A stretch of 64,000 bases of DNA from Balneolaceae bacterium UBA3186 (GTDB lineage Bacteria > Bacteroidota > Rhodothermia > Balneolales > Balneolaceae), in contig DEXK01000015.1 of assembly GCA_002364085.1 (NCBI GenBank), positions 62,001 through 126,000 of the forward strand, read 5' to 3'. The notes under the pieces are model-generated. The model was not told the DNA's origin. It searched no databases and saw nothing but the letters and a program-made list of their open reading frames with translations. The position numbers and the translations under genes were made by a program. The first letter of the stretch is position 1. Each line of letters starts with the position of its first letter. Positions 27,451-36,314 of this stretch are shown here, in pieces.

Positions 27451-29499
27451 ATGTCGCTAAACAGACTTCAATTCGAAAAAAGCCCCTATTTACTTCAACA
27501 TAAGAATAATCCGGTAGACTGGTATCCGTGGTGCGATGAAGCTTTTGAAAAAGCGGCATCAGAAAACAAACCCATTTTTTTATCCATTGGATATGCTACG
27601 TGCCATTGGTGTCATGTTATGGAACATGAGAGTTTTGAAGATGAGGAAATAGCAAAACTATTGAACGATACGTTTATCAATATCAAAGTTGATAGAGAAG
27701 AGCGCCCTGATATAGATAGTACTTATATGACGGTGTGCCAAATGGTGACAGGTCATGGAGGTTGGCCTTTAACTATAATAATGACTCCTGATAAAAAACC
27801 TTTTTTTGCAGGAACTTATATCCCAAAAGAACCAAGGTTTCAGCGTGTTGGTTTAAAGCAACTGATTCCCGGTATCGCCGGAATGTGGAAATACGAACCT
27901 GAAAAGATCAAAAAAGCTACGCAGAGCATACAAGATGGATTTGACCGCTCCTTGGAGTTTGAATCCGGTATGTTTCCCGGCTTGGAAGCTGTAGATTATG
28001 CAGCGGAACAACTTACTCAACGATTTGATAATGAAAACGGTGGTTTTGGAACAGCGCCTAAGTTTCCCTCGCCACATAATTTAAGTTTTCTTCTAAGGCA
28101 ATGGTTTGCCACCAAAGAAGACCGGTTTAAAGATTCTGTTGAAAAAACTCTCACAAAAATGAGATTAGGTGGAATCTGGGATCATTTAGGATTCGGATTC
28201 CATAGATATTCCACTGACAAAAAATGGCTACTTCCCCATTTTGAAAAAATGCTATACGATCAAGCCTTAATGATGATTGCCTACACTGAAGGTTGGCAAG
28301 TAACAGGCAAGCCTTTATTTAAGCAAACTGTTTTTGAGATAGCAGATTATGTTTCGAATAATCTCAGCCATAAAAACGGAAGCTTCTTTTCTGCTGAAGA
28401 TGCTGACTCTGATGGTGAAGAAGGAAAATTCTACGTGTGGGAAACCGATGAAATAGATAAAATTTTATCGAATGAAGAATCAGACTTCTTTAAAACCACA
28501 TTTAATATGTTGCATGAAGGGAATTTTGAAGATGAAGCAACTAAGCAGTTAACAGGAAAAAATATACCTTTTTTAACCGATGTTTTAACTGATGCCAGAT
28601 CAGCACAATTCGATGCCATTCGTGAAAAGCTTCTTATAGAGAGAAATATGAGGAATCATCCGTTGCTGGATGATAAAATCCTTACTGATTGGAATGCGCT
28701 CATGATAGTTGCATTAGCTAAAGCCGGCAGTGTTTTTGATGAAAAAGTATTTACTAACAAGGCGAAAAACGCATTCGATTTTATAGAAGAACATCTGATT
28801 TCTGAGGAACAACTTTTTCATAGATATAAAGAACAGGAAAGTTCAATTAATGCTTTTGCTGATGATTATTCTTTTCTCATTTGGGCTGCTATTGAGCTTT
28901 ATGAAGCTACATTTGAAGTTAAGTACTTAAAAAAAGCAATTTCATTGTCAGAACAATTTGTTGAAAAATTTTGGGATTCAAAAGATGGAGCTTTTTACTT
29001 AAGTGATAAAAATTCAGAAGAACTTTTAGGAAAACAAAAACAAATCTATGATGGAGCTATCCCTTCTTCAAATTCTGTAGCTATGCTTAGTTTTATTAAA
29101 CTCAGTAGAATTACAGGGAATACTAAATTTGAAGAGTACGCAAACTCAATTGGTGAATATTTTTCTACTGACCTAATTCGTTCGGGATCAAGTATTACAT
29201 TTGGGTTGCAAGCAGTTCAGTTTATAAACAATCAACCTAAGGAGGTTGTTATTGTAGATTGTAAAAACCTTGACCCGGAAATTACTTCTAAGATCAGTTC
29301 TGTTTTCTCTCCTTTTAAAGTTTGTTTGTTTAAACATTCTATAAAAAAAGAACTCGAAGAAGTAAGTAATTTCACTAGCGACCTACACATAATAAACGAA
29401 AGTACCACATTCTATTGTTGTACAGACTTTACTTGTGAGAAGCCATTTAATGATCTAGTTGAATTAATGAATATTTTGAACTCAAATTCACTAGCTTAA
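27451..29499 (+). CDS. thioredoxin-domain / DUF255 protein (YyaL, SPATA20-like)
   Basis: 682 residues. The N-terminal thioredoxin-like domain starts NRLQFEKSPYLLQHKNNPVDWYPW and has the CxxC in ATCHWCHVMEHESF. The rest is an (alpha/alpha)6 barrel related to glycosyl hydrolase and N-acylglucosamine epimerase folds (LGGIWDHLGFGFHRYSTD, HFEKMLYDQALM, LTDWNALMIVALA). Length and order match the highly conserved YyaL/SPATA20 family, whose reaction is not established. No signal peptide. Single gene. Confidence 0.92.
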   Translation: MSLNRLQFEKSPYLLQHKNNPVDWYPWCDEAFEKAASENKPIFLSIGYATCHWCHVMEHESFEDEEIAKLLNDTFINIKVDREERPDIDSTYMTVCQMVTGHGGWPLTIIMTPDKKPFFAGTYIPKEPRFQRVGLKQLIPGIAGMWKYEPEKIKKATQSIQDGFDRSLEFESGMFPGLEAVDYAAEQLTQRFDNENGGFGTAPKFPSPHNLSFLLRQWFATKEDRFKDSVEKTLTKMRLGGIWDHLGFGFHRYSTDKKWLLPHFEKMLYDQALMMIAYTEGWQVTGKPLFKQTVFEIADYVSNNLSHKNGSFFSAEDADSDGEEGKFYVWETDEIDKILSNEESDFFKTTFNMLHEGNFEDEATKQLTGKNIPFLTDVLTDARSAQFDAIREKLLIERNMRNHPLLDDKILTDWNALMIVALAKAGSVFDEKVFTNKAKNAFDFIEEHLISEEQLFHRYKEQESSINAFADDYSFLIWAAIELYEATFEVKYLKKAISLSEQFVEKFWDSKDGAFYLSDKNSEELLGKQKQIYDGAIPSSNSVAMLSFIKLSRITGNTKFEEYANSIGEYFSTDLIRSGSSITFGLQAVQFINNQPKEVVIVDCKNLDPEITSKISSVFSPFKVCLFKHSIKKELEEVSNFTSDLHIINESTTFYCCTDFTCEKPFNDLVELMNILNSNSLA

Positions 29500-29562
29500 T
29501 TTATTAGTTAGTTTCAATCCGGCAAGTAACTTAATTCGTAATCCTTAACAGGGACAATCAAT

Positions 29563-30177
29563 ATGTTGTTTTTTCTTATATCAGCCATAGGTAAGTTTTT
29601 AAATCAGGATAATTCCAGGGATAAGGATTTGCTTAAACGAATTGCTCGGAAAGATCCGGTTGCACTATCGATGTTGTACGATCAATATAACCGGCTTTTA
29701 TTTGGGCTACTGCTTTCTATTTTAAAAAAGAAAACGGAGGCAGAAGATTTATTGCAAGATGTATTCACCAATATCTGGGAAAAAGCAGATCAGTTTGATC
29801 CGGAGAGAGGTACAGGATATACTTGGATTGTTTCACTAACAAGAAATAAAGGAATAGACAGATTGCGTTCTAAGGTTTATAAAGAACAAAAAAAGCAATC
29901 TACAAGTTTGGATGATGAAGCGGTATTTCATCCACTATACTCAAATGAAAACAATCCATTGGAGGATACAATTTTATCTGATAGAGCAGAGAGATTGAAA
30001 AATGCGTTACTACAAATTTCTGAAAAGCAGAGAGAAGTAATTCAAATTTCATATTTCGATGGATTGAGTCAAACTGAGATTTCAGATGAATATGATATAC
30101 CACTTGGAACAGTTAAAACAAGAATGCGCGACGGCATGATTAAACTTAGAGAAATTTTATCGGGAGATGCACAATGA
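29563..30177 (+). CDS. ECF RNA polymerase sigma factor (SigK-like, RskA-controlled type)
   Basis: 204 residues. Region 2 (about 25-95) has LYDQYNRLLFGLLLSIL, AEDLLQDVFTNIWEKA and GYTWIVSLTRNKGIDRLR, the core-binding and -10 contacts. Region 4 (about 143-198) has LLQISEKQREVIQISYF, then an HTH GLSQTEISDEYDIPLGTVKTR. The N-terminus has a hydrophobic start (MLFFLISAIGKFL), so the true start may be a later codon near residue 13-20. Its stop overlaps the anti-sigma start as ATGA, giving translational coupling. Confidence 0.92.
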   Translation: MLFFLISAIGKFLNQDNSRDKDLLKRIARKDPVALSMLYDQYNRLLFGLLLSILKKKTEAEDLLQDVFTNIWEKADQFDPERGTGYTWIVSLTRNKGIDRLRSKVYKEQKKQSTSLDDEAVFHPLYSNENNPLEDTILSDRAERLKNALLQISEKQREVIQISYFDGLSQTEISDEYDIPLGTVKTRMRDGMIKLREILSGDAQ

Positions 30178-30968
30178 GTAACCAGAATAATACACTGTTT
30201 GAAGAGCTCTGTGTCGGCTATGTTTTAAAGTCGATCACAAGTGAAGAAGAAAAAGAGTTCAAGTTACTGCTTAAAAATGCAACACCTGAGCAAGAACAAC
30301 TTTATCAAGATATGCAAAACATTGCCTCAGAGATGGCTCTTCTCACATATGAGCAAAAGCCATCTGAAGATGTTAAAGAGCAATTATTACAAATGGCTTG
30401 GGCTTCAGTCAATTCTCGTCATGGTTCAAATGTCCATTACCTTTCAAGATATCGAATTGCGGCGGCGGCGGCAGTCCTCTTTTTAGTAAGTTCATTAGGT
30501 CTGTTTTTCTTTAATCAAAATTTAGAAACTGATTTAGAAAGCCAAAAGGAATTGGTAACTCAAAAAGAAACCACGATCAGACTTTTAGAAACTGAAGTTG
30601 AACGAAAATCCGAATTGCTCGCCATTTTAGAAGCAAGAGATGTTGATTTGATATTAATGGATGGATTAGAAGTAAATCCGAATGGTTTTGGTAAAGTTGT
30701 TTGGGATAAAGATAACGGACAAGCATTATTACAAGTAGCCAATATCCCTGCAGTTCCAACAGCTAAGGAGTATCAACTTTGGTTTGTGATCAATAATCAA
30801 CCTTTTAGCGCCGGTGTTTTTGCCGTTAACGATCCTACACGTGATAATTTTTTCAAAATTAATGAACTAAATCAATCAGCAAGTCAAGGTGCATTTGCAA
30901 TTACACTTGAGCCTGAAGGAGGCTCTCCTCAACCAACCGGGGATATGTATATGGTAGGAGCTATGTAG
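30174..30968 (+). CDS. anti-sigma factor, RskA C-terminal type
   Basis: 264 residues. The N-terminal 80 residues are the sigma-binding part (LFEELCVGYVLKSITSEEEKEF); there is no HxxxCxxC zinc motif. One membrane segment spans about residues 93-113 (RIAAAAAVLFLVSSLGLFFF). A coiled coil follows (about 115-150), then the extracytoplasmic RskA domain with LQVANIPAVPTAKEYQLWFV and the FAITLEPEGGSPQPTG motif. It should hold the sigma factor at the membrane until released by proteolysis or a redox or ligand signal (family knowledge). It overlaps the sigma gene by four bases. Confidence 0.9.
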   Translation: MSNQNNTLFEELCVGYVLKSITSEEEKEFKLLLKNATPEQEQLYQDMQNIASEMALLTYEQKPSEDVKEQLLQMAWASVNSRHGSNVHYLSRYRIAAAAAVLFLVSSLGLFFFNQNLETDLESQKELVTQKETTIRLLETEVERKSELLAILEARDVDLILMDGLEVNPNGFGKVVWDKDNGQALLQVANIPAVPTAKEYQLWFVINNQPFSAGVFAVNDPTRDNFFKINELNQSASQGAFAITLEPEGGSPQPTGDMYMVGAM

Positions 30969-31052
30969 ATATTACATCTTACGAAAGAATTCTAACTCTT
31001 TTAAAATTAATATCTAGAATACCCAATCTGAACGTTATTTCTTTACGTAATG

Positions 31053-31076
31053 TTAGTTAAGTATAATATTAACTAA
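31053..31076. promoter_or_regulatory. dyad upstream of the CHRD gene
   Basis: TTAGTTAA and TTAACTAA are perfect inverted arms around an 8-base TATAAT-like spacer, ending 11 bases before the CHRD start codon. It could be an operator or a leader hairpin. The sequence is AT-rich and the function is not known. Confidence 0.3.
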
Positions 31077-31087
31077 ACTTACAACAA

Positions 31088-33331
31088 ATGAAAAAGTTTA
31101 AGCTACCATTTTTGGTAACTGCTTTGTGCTTAATTTTATTCGGCACAACTCAGATCACTAACGCACAAACAGTATTTGAAACAACGCTTAGTGGGAGCAA
31201 CGAAGTACCCACAGTAACAACTTCCGCAAACGGAAATATAACTGCTACTCTTAACGACAATGAACTAACTATTGAAGGTTCATTTGAAGGGTTAAGCAGC
31301 ACCTATCTATTTTCACACTTACATGCAGGTATGGCTGGCGAAGCAGGTGGAGTTCTTTTCACCTTAAACGCAACAGTAGATACTGACGGTAAAGGTGGAA
31401 CTTATACAACCGCTAATAATACCTTTACACTAACCAGTGGACAGGTTGATACCTTAAAAGCACGTGGAATTTACGTTAACATCCATTCTGAAACCTATGG
31501 AGCAGGTGAGCTAAGAGGTCAACTAGCTCCTCAAGCAGATGTAGTATTCAGAACGAACGTATCTGGTACACAGGAAGTACCTGCAGCTAAAACTATGGCT
31601 AGTGGGGCACTTATACTTGAACTTAATGGTGATTCACTTTTTGTATCAGGATCATTTAACGGTCTTTCAAGTAATTATTCTGCTTCTCATTTACATACTG
31701 CAATGGCAGGAAGCGCCGGAGGGGTGGCTGTAACTTTGAATGCTGCTGTAGCCGCTGACAATAAATCAGGAGTTTATTTAGCGTCTGAAAACAGATTTGA
31801 ATTAACTACTGATCAAAAAACAGCACTTATGAATAGAGGAATTTATGTAAATATTCACTCAGAAAATTTTGCTTCAGGAGAGCTTAGAGGACAAGTCACT
31901 CCTCCAGTAACAGCCTCTTTCTTTGCAAGCTTGTCAGGTAGTGCAGAAATTCCTTCTGCTAATACTAACGCAGGCGGTGCAGTAGTTGTGGAATTAACAA
32001 CTGATGATTCCCTGGTTGTAACAGGTACGTTTGCAGAATTACAAGGTGATTTTGATGCGTCTATTGCAGGCGGTTCACATTTACATGCAAGCCACTCAGG
32101 AACCAACGGAATGGTTGACTTTCTGCTAAATGCAGAAGTAGAAGCAAATTTAAAAGCAGGTGCTTATCTAGTAAAGGACAACAAATTTGCAGTCGATGCT
32201 TCACAAATTGAAACATTATTGAACCGTGGTTATTATGTAAATATACATACTTCAGCCTTCGGAGCCGGAGAACTTCGTGGTCAAGTGCTCGGTGATGCTT
32301 CTGCTTATTTTAAAACAAATTTAAGTGGACTACATGAACAACCTAAACCTGTAATTACTGATGCTTTTGGTGCAGTTAATGTAGAGTTGACCGGCAACAG
32401 AGCTATTGTAACTGGTGGTTTCGAAGCTCTTTCTAGTACTTACCTTTCCTCACATTTGCATTCAGGAAATGTAACAGCAAGCGGCGGTGTTGAAGTAACC
32501 TTAAATGCTACTGTTGCTGGTGATACAAGTGGTGTGTACGAAGTATCAAATAACACCTATACATTCACAGAAACTCAGTTAGATGCTATAAGCAATCAGG
32601 GGTTGTATGTAAATATACATTCTCAAACTGAACAAGGAGGAGAATTGAGAGGGCAACTCTTATTCGGAGATAACTTATTTCCTGACAAAAGCATGTTGTT
32701 AACCCCGGCTGATAATGCAATGATCAGTGTTTCAGGAGATATAACAACAAATTTCCAAGCAACTTGGTCAGCTAGTTCCGATGTAGAGGGCGATAGCCTA
32801 ACTTACACATGGCAAGCAGCTACAGATTCTTTATTCACGAATATTGTGATCAATGCGAATGTAGGAACAAACCTAAGTTATGATATAGCTTTCGGTGATC
32901 TTGATACCATTTTAGTAGACCTTGGTGTTGAATCCGGTGCAAATGCAACCATTTACCATAGAGTTATTGCTTCTGACGGAAGCGATGAATCATCTAGTGA
33001 TACCAGATCTGCAACTTTAGAAAGAGGTACCTTAACTTCGAATGAAAACGGTGGATTAGATTCTCCAACTCGATTCAGTCTAGACCAAAATTATCCTAAT
33101 CCTTTTAACCCTAGTACAAAAATAAGTTTTTCTTTAGAGAAAGCTGCCCCAACTCAATTGGTGGTTTATAACATGCTTGGGCAAAAAGTGGCAACTTTGG
33201 TTAATGAACGGTTAAATGCAGGTGAGCACACCTTTAACTTTAAAGCAGATAATTTATCATCAGGTATTTATATCTACAGATTACAATCTGCCAGTCAAAG
33301 CATTACTAAGAGAATGACTTTAATTAAATAG
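31088..33331 (+). CDS. secreted protein with four CHRD domains and a type IX secretion sorting domain
   Basis: 747 residues. Signal peptide about 1-26. Four CHRD repeats of about 120 residues each (about 28-145, 150-262, 268-390, 395-515); each has the pattern LSGxxExP...SHLHxG...YVNIHSxxxxxGELRGQ. Residues about 525-645 form a fibronectin-like region (WSASSDVEGDSLTYTWQAATD). The C-terminal about 85 residues (FSLDQNYPNPFNPSTKISFS ... LSSGIYIYRLQ) are the type A T9SS sorting domain. CHRD occurs in chordin and many bacterial secreted proteins; the role is unclear. It lies 119 bases after the anti-sigma gene and may be that sigma factor's target (inference). Confidence 0.93.
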   Translation: MKKFKLPFLVTALCLILFGTTQITNAQTVFETTLSGSNEVPTVTTSANGNITATLNDNELTIEGSFEGLSSTYLFSHLHAGMAGEAGGVLFTLNATVDTDGKGGTYTTANNTFTLTSGQVDTLKARGIYVNIHSETYGAGELRGQLAPQADVVFRTNVSGTQEVPAAKTMASGALILELNGDSLFVSGSFNGLSSNYSASHLHTAMAGSAGGVAVTLNAAVAADNKSGVYLASENRFELTTDQKTALMNRGIYVNIHSENFASGELRGQVTPPVTASFFASLSGSAEIPSANTNAGGAVVVELTTDDSLVVTGTFAELQGDFDASIAGGSHLHASHSGTNGMVDFLLNAEVEANLKAGAYLVKDNKFAVDASQIETLLNRGYYVNIHTSAFGAGELRGQVLGDASAYFKTNLSGLHEQPKPVITDAFGAVNVELTGNRAIVTGGFEALSSTYLSSHLHSGNVTASGGVEVTLNATVAGDTSGVYEVSNNTYTFTETQLDAISNQGLYVNIHSQTEQGGELRGQLLFGDNLFPDKSMLLTPADNAMISVSGDITTNFQATWSASSDVEGDSLTYTWQAATDSLFTNIVINANVGTNLSYDIAFGDLDTILVDLGVESGANATIYHRVIASDGSDESSSDTRSATLERGTLTSNENGGLDSPTRFSLDQNYPNPFNPSTKISFSLEKAAPTQLVVYNMLGQKVATLVNERLNAGEHTFNFKADNLSSGIYIYRLQSASQSITKRMTLIK

Positions 33332-33348
33332 ATTTTAATTAGTCAAAC

Positions 33349-33384
33349 AAAAAGGGCGTTTGTTTATACAAACGCCCTTTTTAT
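33349..33384 (+). terminator. intrinsic terminator after the CHRD gene
   Basis: AAAGGGCGTTTG (33351-33362) pairs perfectly with CAAACGCCCTTT (33369-33380) around a 6-base loop, followed by TT and an AT-rich tail. It also serves the convergent DUF4412 gene. Confidence 0.88.
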
Positions 33385-33407
33385 TTAATATAACTTGGTC
33401 TTTAAAA

Positions 33408-34160
33408 TCAGTTGCCAGACATCATTTTAAACATCAATTCTGTCACGCTTATCATATTCATTCCGGCAGGTATTTGAACCATAGCCTTTGCTACACTGGA
33501 TTTATTAATATCAGTAACTTCCATCACAGTTTCAGTGCCCTTATCTCCAGTAACTTCAATTAACATAGGAAAATTTTTCCCTGTAAAAACTGCATCTCTT
33601 GATTGATTTACTGCTCTATTTGCTTCAGCGGGTAAGTTTTTCCAAGGTTCAGCTAACATTCCCCAATTAATATCTATATTTGGAGTAAGCCATACAGACA
33701 TTTTAGTATCGTTTTCGTTTCCAGATATAACCAATTCGTATGTTTTATACCCATTGATCGATCTTTCTCTGTCTGTATACTCAAAATTCATTTCTTCATT
33801 ATTCGAATTTGAAGATTCGCTTCCCCATGAAAGAAACATTTTAAACAACCCTTCCACTTCTGATTTTGTTACCTGTAGCGCGTCGTTGTTCTCCATTAAT
33901 ACTACAAAATCTTTTTTGTCATTTCTGATTAACATCCCTCCAGAATTAAACGAATCACCAAAGTTCATTTCGTCTTCTCCTTTTAAAAAGATTCTGTCGG
34001 CTGTTACATACATATTTAGCTGATTAACAGAAGTTTTCCCATTGTCATTGTCACTATAAACATTCATTGAAATATGACCTTCGAACTGCGCTTGGAGTGG
34101 AGACACAAAAGCCGCTATGCATAAAAAAAATAGTGTGTTTAAATAAAATTTAGTTCTCAT
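33408..34160 (-). CDS. DUF4412-like exported protein
   Basis: 250 residues, exported: signal peptide about 1-25 ending LQAQ. The mature protein is beta-rich (FEGHISMNVYS, NMYVTADRIFLKGED, DKKDFVVLMENNDALQVTKSE, NGYKTYELVISGNEN, DTKMSVWLTPNIDINWGML), matching the DUF4412 lipoprotein-like fold, here without a lipid-anchor Cys. Periplasmic or secreted; the function is unknown. It is a single gene, 55 bases downstream of the mnmA start region on the same strand. Confidence 0.75.
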   Translation of the reverse strand: MRTKFYLNTLFFLCIAAFVSPLQAQFEGHISMNVYSDNDNGKTSVNQLNMYVTADRIFLKGEDEMNFGDSFNSGGMLIRNDKKDFVVLMENNDALQVTKSEVEGLFKMFLSWGSESSNSNNEEMNFEYTDRERSINGYKTYELVISGNENDTKMSVWLTPNIDINWGMLAEPWKNLPAEANRAVNQSRDAVFTGKNFPMLIEVTGDKGTETVMEVTDINKSSVAKAMVQIPAGMNMISVTELMFKMMSGN

Positions 34161-34215
34161 AATATTCTTTGGGTGTTATTTGATACTGGGCTTTAACGAA
34201 CTACTTTAGGGTATG

Positions 34216-35346
34216 TTACGCTGAAATTAAATCTTCCATTCCTACATTTACTTTCTTTATCCAACCGCCGGCTACTATGTCATCGCCTTCATAACAAACA
34301 ATAGCCTGTCCCGGGGTTATAGCTTCTCTTCCTGTAGGGAAATGAACCTTTATTTCATCTTCTCCCAGTTGAGTTAGATATCCCATTGCTCCGTCATCGT
34401 TATATCGAATTGCGCCGATGATTTCCATTTCTGATTTCGGGATTTTATCGTATTTAATCAAGTTAATCTCTTTTGCAGTCAACGTTGAGCTGATTAAGTC
34501 TTCTTTCTCTCCGATAGTGATCGTGTTTGTTATTGCATTTATATTTGTTACATAAACGGGTTTACCCATGGGCAAGTTTAAACCGCGTCGTTGACCGATT
34601 GTATAAAATGGATACCCTTCATGATCCCCTAAAATGTTTCCATCCTTGTCCACAAACTTACCGCCTTTCATTTTCTCTTCCAGTCCAGGTACTTTATCTT
34701 TTAGAAATCTTCGGTAATCATCATCAGGTACAAAACAAATTTCATAAGAATCAGGCTTATTGGCTACGTTTAATAGTCCGTGATCTTCAGCAATTTGGCG
34801 AATTTCCGGTTTTGAGTATCCACCCAAAGGAAAAATCGTTCTTTCAAGGTGTTTTTGTGCAACACCCCATAATGCGTATGACTGATCTTTTTTAGGATCT
34901 AATCCTCTGGAAATGATATGGCGTCCGTTTTCCTCTCTCACTCTTGCATAATGCCCTGTAGCAATGAAATCACATCCCAGATTGTCTGCTCGCTTTAACA
35001 AAGCTGCCCATTTGATGTGAGTATTGCAAAGCACACATGGGTTGGGTGTTCTCCCGTCCATATAATCACCCACAAAGCGATCAATTACCCAATCACCAAA
35101 TTCTTCCCTTATATCTACGATGAAGTGCTTAAAACCATGGTTTACGGCAATGTGACGAGCATCATTCATAGACTCTACCGTACAACACCCCGTTTCTTTC
35201 CCGTTATCACCACCGCTTCGGTGATAATCCCAGGTTTTCATAGTAATTCCAATTACCTCGTATCCTTGTTCTCTAAGCATTACTGCGGCAACTGAAGAAT
35301 CTACTCCGCCGCTCATTGCTACAAGAACTCTGCCTTTTTTACTCAT
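34216..35346 (-). CDS. mnmA: tRNA-specific 2-thiouridylase MnmA
   Basis: Thiolates U34 of Lys, Glu and Gln tRNAs, using sulfur relayed from a cysteine desulfurase. 376 residues, normal length. The PP-loop ATP site is MSGGVDSSVAAVML (residues 11-24). Cys107 in NPCVLCNTHIKW and Cys204 in YEICFVPDDD are the nucleophile and partner. GHYARV and YTIGQRRGL are conserved tRNA-binding segments. Confidence 0.96.
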   Translation of the reverse strand: MSKKGRVLVAMSGGVDSSVAAVMLREQGYEVIGITMKTWDYHRSGGDNGKETGCCTVESMNDARHIAVNHGFKHFIVDIREEFGDWVIDRFVGDYMDGRTPNPCVLCNTHIKWAALLKRADNLGCDFIATGHYARVREENGRHIISRGLDPKKDQSYALWGVAQKHLERTIFPLGGYSKPEIRQIAEDHGLLNVANKPDSYEICFVPDDDYRRFLKDKVPGLEEKMKGGKFVDKDGNILGDHEGYPFYTIGQRRGLNLPMGKPVYVTNINAITNTITIGEKEDLISSTLTAKEINLIKYDKIPKSEMEIIGAIRYNDDGAMGYLTQLGEDEIKVHFPTGREAITPGQAIVCYEGDDIVAGGWIKKVNVGMEDLISA

Positions 35347-35548
35347 TTCAAGATGTGAGTTTCTCTTTGAATTTAATTACAGTTAAAGATAAGGCTTTTG
35401 TTCACTGATTGCGATATTCGTTTAAATATCTCTGATAGTGTTTATCGATGAGTTGGATTAAGTTCTTAAAACACCTGTGATCTTATGCTTTAATAAGCAG
35501 AGATATGAAATTTTACTACTCATTTTAATTAGAGTTATTGACCAATCA

Positions 35549-35582
35549 ATATTGAATATTCCATGTTGGATATTCAATATTC
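35549..35582. repeat. palindromic AT-rich intergenic element
   Basis: AATATTGAATATTCC and GGATATTCAATATT are inverted arms (one bulged base) around a short loop, directly after the HNH gene stop. There is no T-run, so it is not a standard terminator. Similar TTGAATATTCAA-type palindromes are common between genes in Bacteroidetes genomes as I recall, hence a possible dispersed intergenic repeat. Confidence 0.4.
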
Positions 35583-35583
35583 C

Positions 35584-36090
35584 CTATGTCATATACAAAT
35601 ACGGCTTCCAGGGTTCCTGCACTCCACCGTTTATATCTCTGAAAAATGTGATCGGAATTGGGCGATAAGGTTTATTTTTAAGAATCATATTAGCTTCTTT
35701 CGGCGTTCTATTTCCTTTCTTCACATTGCATTTGTCACAAGCCGTGGTAAGATTTTCCCAAGTATCTTTTCCACCTCTACTTTTTGGGTGTACATGGTCA
35801 ATGGTTAACTTTGATTTTTGTCCACAATATTGACATTTAAATCCATCTCTACGCATTACATTTCTTCTCGTAAGAACTACTTTTGTGTACGGCAATCTGA
35901 TATAATTACGTAGCCTTATTACAGAAGGGAAGTCATATTGATTACTTGTTGTTCTTAGCTTCTTTGCAGGGTCATCATGCAAAAGCTCCGCTTTTTCTAA
36001 ATAAATAAGTTTCATAGAACGTTGTAATGAACACACGCTCAATGGTTGGTAATCTTGGTTAAGAACTAAAACATTTGCATTCATTCGCAT
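35584..36090 (-). CDS. HNH endonuclease family protein
   Basis: 168 residues. The N-terminal half (NANVLVLNQDYQPLSVCSLQRSMKLIYLEKAELL) is the conserved lead domain of this chromosomal HNH family. The C-terminal half holds the nuclease: RDGFKCQYCGQ, LTIDHVHPKSRGGKDTWENLTTACDKCNVKKG, with two CxxC zinc pairs and the His-Asn-Asn/His metal-finger residues. The start may be the second ATG at 36084. These proteins are widespread single genes of unknown biological role; it is not next to any phage or restriction gene here. Confidence 0.88.
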   Translation of the reverse strand: MRMNANVLVLNQDYQPLSVCSLQRSMKLIYLEKAELLHDDPAKKLRTTSNQYDFPSVIRLRNYIRLPYTKVVLTRRNVMRRDGFKCQYCGQKSKLTIDHVHPKSRGGKDTWENLTTACDKCNVKKGNRTPKEANMILKNKPYRPIPITFFRDINGGVQEPWKPYLYMT

Positions 36091-36314
36091 TCAATTTAAG
36101 GTTCAGGTCTTTTTTCTTTCATGGAGAATGCAGATATGAAATTAATTTTACCGTTTAATGCCATAATCCTCTAGTATGATATATTTATCTCATAAAAACA
36201 AATAGTCTTGGATTACCTTTTTTTACTGATAAGATGAATTTAATGTATAATTAAATAAACTAGTTTTTATATTTGGAAGCGCTTTTTTAGCAGAACTGAA
36301 ACCAAATTAAAATA

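Noticed and set aside
29523..31060. Shared ECF promoter motif (AAC...CGTAAT) upstream of the sigma gene and the CHRD gene
   Set aside because: Both regions contain AAC and CGTAAT, but the spacing differs (6 against 12 bases) and neither fits a usual ECF promoter.
31088..33331. CHRD repeats as a recent tandem DNA duplication
   Set aside because: The four domains share protein motifs, but their DNA is well diverged, so this is an old domain repeat rather than a recent DNA repeat.
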